From: Lepus europaeus
Lineage: Eukaryota > Chordata > Mammalia > Lagomorpha > Leporidae
Direction: 5' to 3'
DNA length: 64,000 nucleotides
Assembly: GCF_033115175.1 (NCBI RefSeq)
Contig: NC_084836.1
Location: 65,391,297-65,455,296 of the forward strand
Shown here: one piece after another, positions 60,436 to 64,000 of the stretch
Position numbering within the stretch: the first letter of the stretch is position 1
How the letters are laid out: every line of letters starts with the position of its first letter
Notes under the pieces: model-generated
Seen by the model: only the letters and a program-made list of their open reading frames with translations
What the model was told of the DNA's origin: nothing
The model's database searches: none
Translations under genes and position numbers: made by a program

Positions 60436-60436
60436 A

Positions 60437-61375
60437 CTAATGCTTGTTTAATGAGAACATTTTTTTTGAGAAGTCTTTCAGAACCTGTTTCACCTGCTGG
60501 TTCCTTAATGTGTAAATAAAGGGATTTAACATGGGAGCAACAGAGGTATTGAGCACTGCTACCCCTTTGCTGAGGGCCACACCTTCTTTTGCAGATGTTT
60601 TCACGTACATAAAAATACAACTTCCGTAAGAAATGGAAACCACGATCATATGGGAGGAACACGTGGAAAAGGCCTTTTTCCTTTGCTGAGCAGAGGGAAT
60701 CTTCAGAATCGTTCTAAGGATGAATGTGTAGGAGAGGATCACCAAGGTCAGAGTTACCATAAGTGTGAAGACTGCTAGGAAAAATGCCAGAAGCTCTAGA
60801 AACTGTGTGTCTGAACAAGCAATGAGCAGCATAGGTGAAGAGTCACAGGTGAAGTGATCGATAATGTTGGAGTCACAGAAGTCCAGCTGGAGCCCCATCA
60901 CCACTGGGGGGAAGATAACAAGAAAACCAGCTAGCCAGGAGCTGATCACCAGCCAATGGCAGACTTTGTTACTCATTATAGTTGTATAATGTAGAGGTTT
61001 GCAGATGGCCACATAGCGATCATAGGACATGACAGCCAGAAGAAAAAACTCTGTTGCTCCCAGAAGAATTTAAAAAAATACTTGTGCCATACAAGCATTG
61101 TAGGAGATGGATGTGTCCCCTGTAGCGATGCTCATTAGAAATCTAGGGATGCATACAGTTGTAAATGAAATTTCTAAGAAAGAGAAATTCCTGAGGAAGA
61201 AATACATAGGAGTTTTCAAGTGAACATCAGACAATGTTAATATAATGATGGCCATATTTCCACTTACACTTAGTAAGTACGTGATGAACATGAAGCAGAA
61301 TATTACAGCTTGTAACTCCGGATCGTCCGTAAGTCCCAGAAGAATGAATTCTCTAATGGAAGTCTTATTTGGCAT
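60437..61375 (-). pseudogene. Olfactory receptor OR6C, one in-frame stop codon
   Basis: Full-length OR6C reading frame of 312 codons from [15 protein letters not shown] (61375) to TAG at 60437-60439. The frame is kept throughout, but codon 102 (61070-61072) is TAA inside helix 3, where relatives have F, V or I (QVFF[13 protein letters not shown]). Everything else is conserved: [47 protein letters not shown] and [17 protein letters not shown] has landed directly after the stop codon (60070-60435), and the stop codon lies within its target-site duplication. With a single disabling codon, the locus is a candidate for a segregating functional/non-functional receptor. Confidence 0.88.
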
Positions 61376-62033
61376 GGCTAAGTTCTGAGTTGTGATACAT
61401 CTGTAGGAAAAAGAAGACTGAATGTCATCTCATGATGTGATTTCTAACACACTTGTAGTGCTCTTACATTGTGTGAAGAACTTGAATAGATGCTTTCAAC
61501 CAGAAGTGGCAAAATAGTTGTCCACCAGACATCAAAAATCACATCAGAAGGGAAATTATTAATCAAGTTTACTACTGTAAAAACATGTTTTAATCTCAGA
61601 TTTGATAATCCCATGATACTTGTTTTTGATTGCTAAGTTAACACACAGAAATATTTTTGTGTATATAAAACTGGGTAGTGGTGATAAATGTTCACTGTGC
61701 TATGGAATGTCAAACAACTTATCAAAATACTAATAGTAATTTTGGAAACATACTGACCATAAAAACATCTGTTAATTTTATCAATGGAAAATTTATTTTT
61801 TATTCATGGTTCAATCTTTTCATCTGAATTCAATCTTTCATCTAAATTCATCTAAATTCTTGATTTCTGTTCATAGCAAAAGCTAAACAGAAAATGGTGT
61901 ATTTGTGGGAATAGCACTGAGATCCATTCCCTCTTGTCCTTATGCAAACTTGATTCTGCTAGCTCCTCTCTGATTGATAATTGACACAAATAAAATACCA
62001 ACTTTTATTAATAAACAGGTTCATGACTTAAAA
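61376..62033. other. Intergenic, nothing recognised
   Basis: Upstream flank of the OR at 60437-61375. No promoter element could be assigned. Confidence 0.4.
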
Positions 62034-62289
62034 TTTCCAATTGCGGGGCCGGCGCTGTGGCTCAGTGGGTTAACGCCCTGGCCTGAAGCCCTGGCCTGAT
62101 GGTCTCTTAAGACCATCTCCTTACAATTTCCAGAGAGAAAATGCAAAACAAGAAACAGGCTGGTTTCAGACACAGCAGAGCGCTGGAGTTGGAAGCGCGG
62201 CGGCACCGCTGCGACTCTGGGGACCGCAGTGTTCCTGAGGAGTGAGCGGGGTTCCTCCCTTCCTCCCTCAGGGGCGTTCTCGGTGTGCC

Positions 62290-62526
62290 TCATTGCTCCT
62301 GCTCTTTGACATATTTCCCATGCAGAAGGTAGGGCGGCTGGAAGTCGTGCTGACAGTTGGAATAGGCCATGCTCAGGCCCATGCCAGAACCGAAGGCTAA
62401 AGGCCACGATTTTCTTTTAAAGAAGGTAAGTGAGAAAACGACTCCTAATCCAAAACCAGTACCTATCTTCATTACCGTATCCGCCATGCACCGGTCCCAC
62501 TTCCTGCCGATGTCTGACTCGGACAT
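62290..62526 (-). pseudogene. MICOS10 (MIC10/MINOS1) retrocopy with an open frame
   Basis: An intronless copy of the small inner-mitochondrial-membrane subunit of the MICOS cristae-junction complex. It encodes 78 residues, the length of human MIC10, starting [13 protein letters not shown]. The frame is also open seven codons upstream (62547, MEPRVGN). The two membrane segments with glycine-rich motifs are visible (GTGFGLG at 22-28, FGSGMGLS at 45-52), as is the C-terminal [13 protein letters not shown]. As I recall the human protein, residue 52 is Gly, so Ser here would weaken the second GxGxGxG helix motif. About 50 bp of GC-rich 5' leader and about 190 bp of 3' sequence accompany it. It has no promoter of its own that I can see. 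It lies inside a SINE, so it is a retrocopy rather than the parent gene; expression is unknown. Confidence 0.85.
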
Positions 62527-62596
62527 GTTCCCCACCCGCGGCTCCATCTTCCCTTAAGGCCGGCCCCCAGACTCTCTGACTCGGGCAAGTCTCGCC

Positions 62597-62738
62597 TTTT
62601 TTTTTTTTTTTTTTTTTTAAAGAATACGGAATTTATTAGATAGTCAATCTAAAAACTGAACCCATCTAAAAGATACCCAGTCTGCTCCCTTTATCCATCC
62701 AGGTGCCTGCAGGCCTTCCCATCCCAACCCCAATAAAT
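62597..62738 (-). repeat. Retrotransposed mRNA 3' end with poly(A)
   Basis: On the minus strand this reads as about 120 bp ending in an AATAAA signal (about 62632-62637), then about 14 bases, then an A tract of about 22 (62597-62618 as T on the plus strand). This is the anatomy of a processed mRNA 3' end. It abuts the 5' end of the MICOS10 retrocopy. It may be the distal part of the MICOS10 3' untranslated region or come from another gene; I could not decide. Confidence 0.6.
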
Positions 62739-63028
62739 TATGGGTGCTGGTTCGAGTTCTGGCTGCTCCACTTCCGATCCAGCTCTCTGCTATGGCCTGG
62801 GAAAGCAGTAGAAGATGGCCCAAGTCCTTGGGCCCCTGCACCTGTGTGGGAGACCTGGAAGAAGCTCTTGGCTCCTGGCTTCAGATCGGTGCAGCTCCGG
62901 CCGTTGTGGCCAATTGGGGAGTGAACTAATGGATGAAAGACCTCTCTCTCTCTCTCTACCTTTCCTCTCTCTGTGTAACTCTGACTTTCATATAACTAAG
63001 TAAATCTTTAAAAATTTTTTTCCAATTG

Positions 63029-64000
63029 GGCTTTTCAAATATAATCAATCATATAAATAATAAATCAGATTATTCCCATTAAGATTAAATACATTATTTC
63101 AGAAAATTGTTGCATGACAGCCTTTATCAAACTCTTGGGAAAACAATCTGATAACTTTATTGTTTTTCAATAATGTGTTAAGGAAATATACTAGAAGGAA
63201 AATAATGGCAATAAAAATAATATAAACTTAGCATAAAATGTGATGGACTTTTCTTTCTTTTCTTCCGCCTCTTCATTCTCTTTCTTTTTCCAGTTGTAGA
63301 TAAGACATATATCCATATCTTACCTGGTACCTGAGAATCCTCTTTGCAGGTTCTATTAGCAAACTGATTTTTCAGATTGAGACGTTTATGTACAGAAGGA
63401 AATGCAGCCTTGCCCATGGTTATACTGGTAGTAGAATGTTGCATTCATGTTAGTCTTCCACTGCACAACTTACAGAACTTAACTGCGACTTGGAGCCTAT
63501 TTTATTTCATTACAGAATGAAATAATGATTGACTAATACATGTGTGACTATCATTAGTTTTGGATTTAGGATTCAGAGGCTTGTTATAGCTCAGTGGGTT
63601 GAGTTCTGCATTCATGCATCAAGTATTCTGAATTAATCAATTCTGATTACAGACACCAGTAGAGATGTGTACCGATGAGATGTGTATATTAGGTAACAAA
63701 AATCTTGGAATTGAGTTCTACTGAAGCAGATATTCAACACTCTTGTGGATCTTTACCTGGCTGCCTTGACAAAATCTCCCACTGTTAGTACTGAGAAGGA
63801 AGAGAACAGCTTGCTGATTCTTGAGTAACCACGAGGGTGGTTTGATTTAATGAGCAGAGCCAGAGTGTGAGGCATTAGGATGCGTGCAGATGATGGTGGA
63901 AAGGAGTAATACACGTTGTGACCAATGTGGCTTCACGAAGTCATGGTAACTGAGAATTAACTATGAAAACGACCAACTCCTTCCTGAGGCAAATTCTCAT
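63029..64000. other. Intergenic, nothing recognised
   Basis: No gene seen. Short open frames at 63178-63444 lack family features. Confidence 0.4.

Larger units (their letters stand above)
62045..63018 (+). repeat. C-repeat SINE split by a 650-bp retro-insertion
   Basis: The SINE head is at 62045-62090 and its body resumes at about 62740 and runs to 63018. The 10-bp duplication TTTCCAATTG lies at 62034-62043 and 63019-63028, which shows that head and tail are one element. The interior (62091-62739) holds the MICOS10 retrocopy and a second retrotransposed 3' end with a T tract at 62597-62618. About 12 bp of SINE sequence is missing at the junction. Confidence 0.85.

Noticed and set aside
62021-62407. 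Minus-strand open frame overlapping the MICOS10 copy
   Set aside because: It lies in another frame of the retrocopy and its 3' sequence and ends in the SINE head; it is incidental.
63575-63620. tRNA-like string TTATAGCTCAGTGGGTTGAG
   Set aside because: There is no matching acceptor stem or T arm; it could be a decayed SINE head. Not a tRNA gene.

Overview
This is a mammalian window, almost certainly lagomorph (rabbit or hare). It is crowded with tRNA-derived C-repeat SINEs: a GGGGCCGGCGC..GTGG head, a GATCCAGCTCTCTGCTATGG core, a CT-rich segment and an AATAAATAAATCTTT tail. It also carries 3' ends of the matching LINE-1 family. The only host genes with protein-coding character are single-exon olfactory receptors (OR) of the OR6C type and one retrocopy of the mitochondrial gene MICOS10. 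The nearest known setting for OR6C genes is the cluster on human 12q13, so this is inferred to be the equivalent cluster.

Layout: 1-11150 and about 14905-24205 are two copies (A and B) of a tandem segmental duplication, each holding one intact minus-strand OR6C gene (3523-4458 and 18068-19003). 24205-28811 is old and young L1 sequence with SINEs and one solo LTR. A third intact OR lies at 28855-29793. 29830-34880 is mostly L1 debris, SINEs and short inverted-repeat elements. An N-terminal OR fragment on the plus strand (39829-40160) sits 740 bp from a fourth intact OR on the minus strand (40903-41850). 42-53 kb is gene-poor. Two nearly whole ORs follow: 53622-54562 has one single-base frameshift and 60437-61375 has one in-frame stop. 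The MICOS10 retrocopy (62290-62526) lies inside a split SINE. The rest shows only interspersed repeats and unassigned AT-rich sequence.

The four intact receptors should each be expressed in separate olfactory neurons and signal through the olfactory G protein and cyclic AMP. Nothing here suggests they work as one pathway beyond shared family function. Their non-coding 5' exons and promoters could not be located by eye.

I found no new enzyme system, CRISPR array or operon. The items worth a second look are genome-dynamic: a probable gene-conversion tract covering the OR coding exon of copies A and B, a second unusually conserved patch 2.7 kb upstream of both genes, an L1 insertion with an apparent 3' transduction, a tailless tRNA-Cys retro-insertion that is absent from the paralogous site, a 113-bp local duplicate with target-site duplications, and a MICOS10 retrocopy whose parts are in permuted order.
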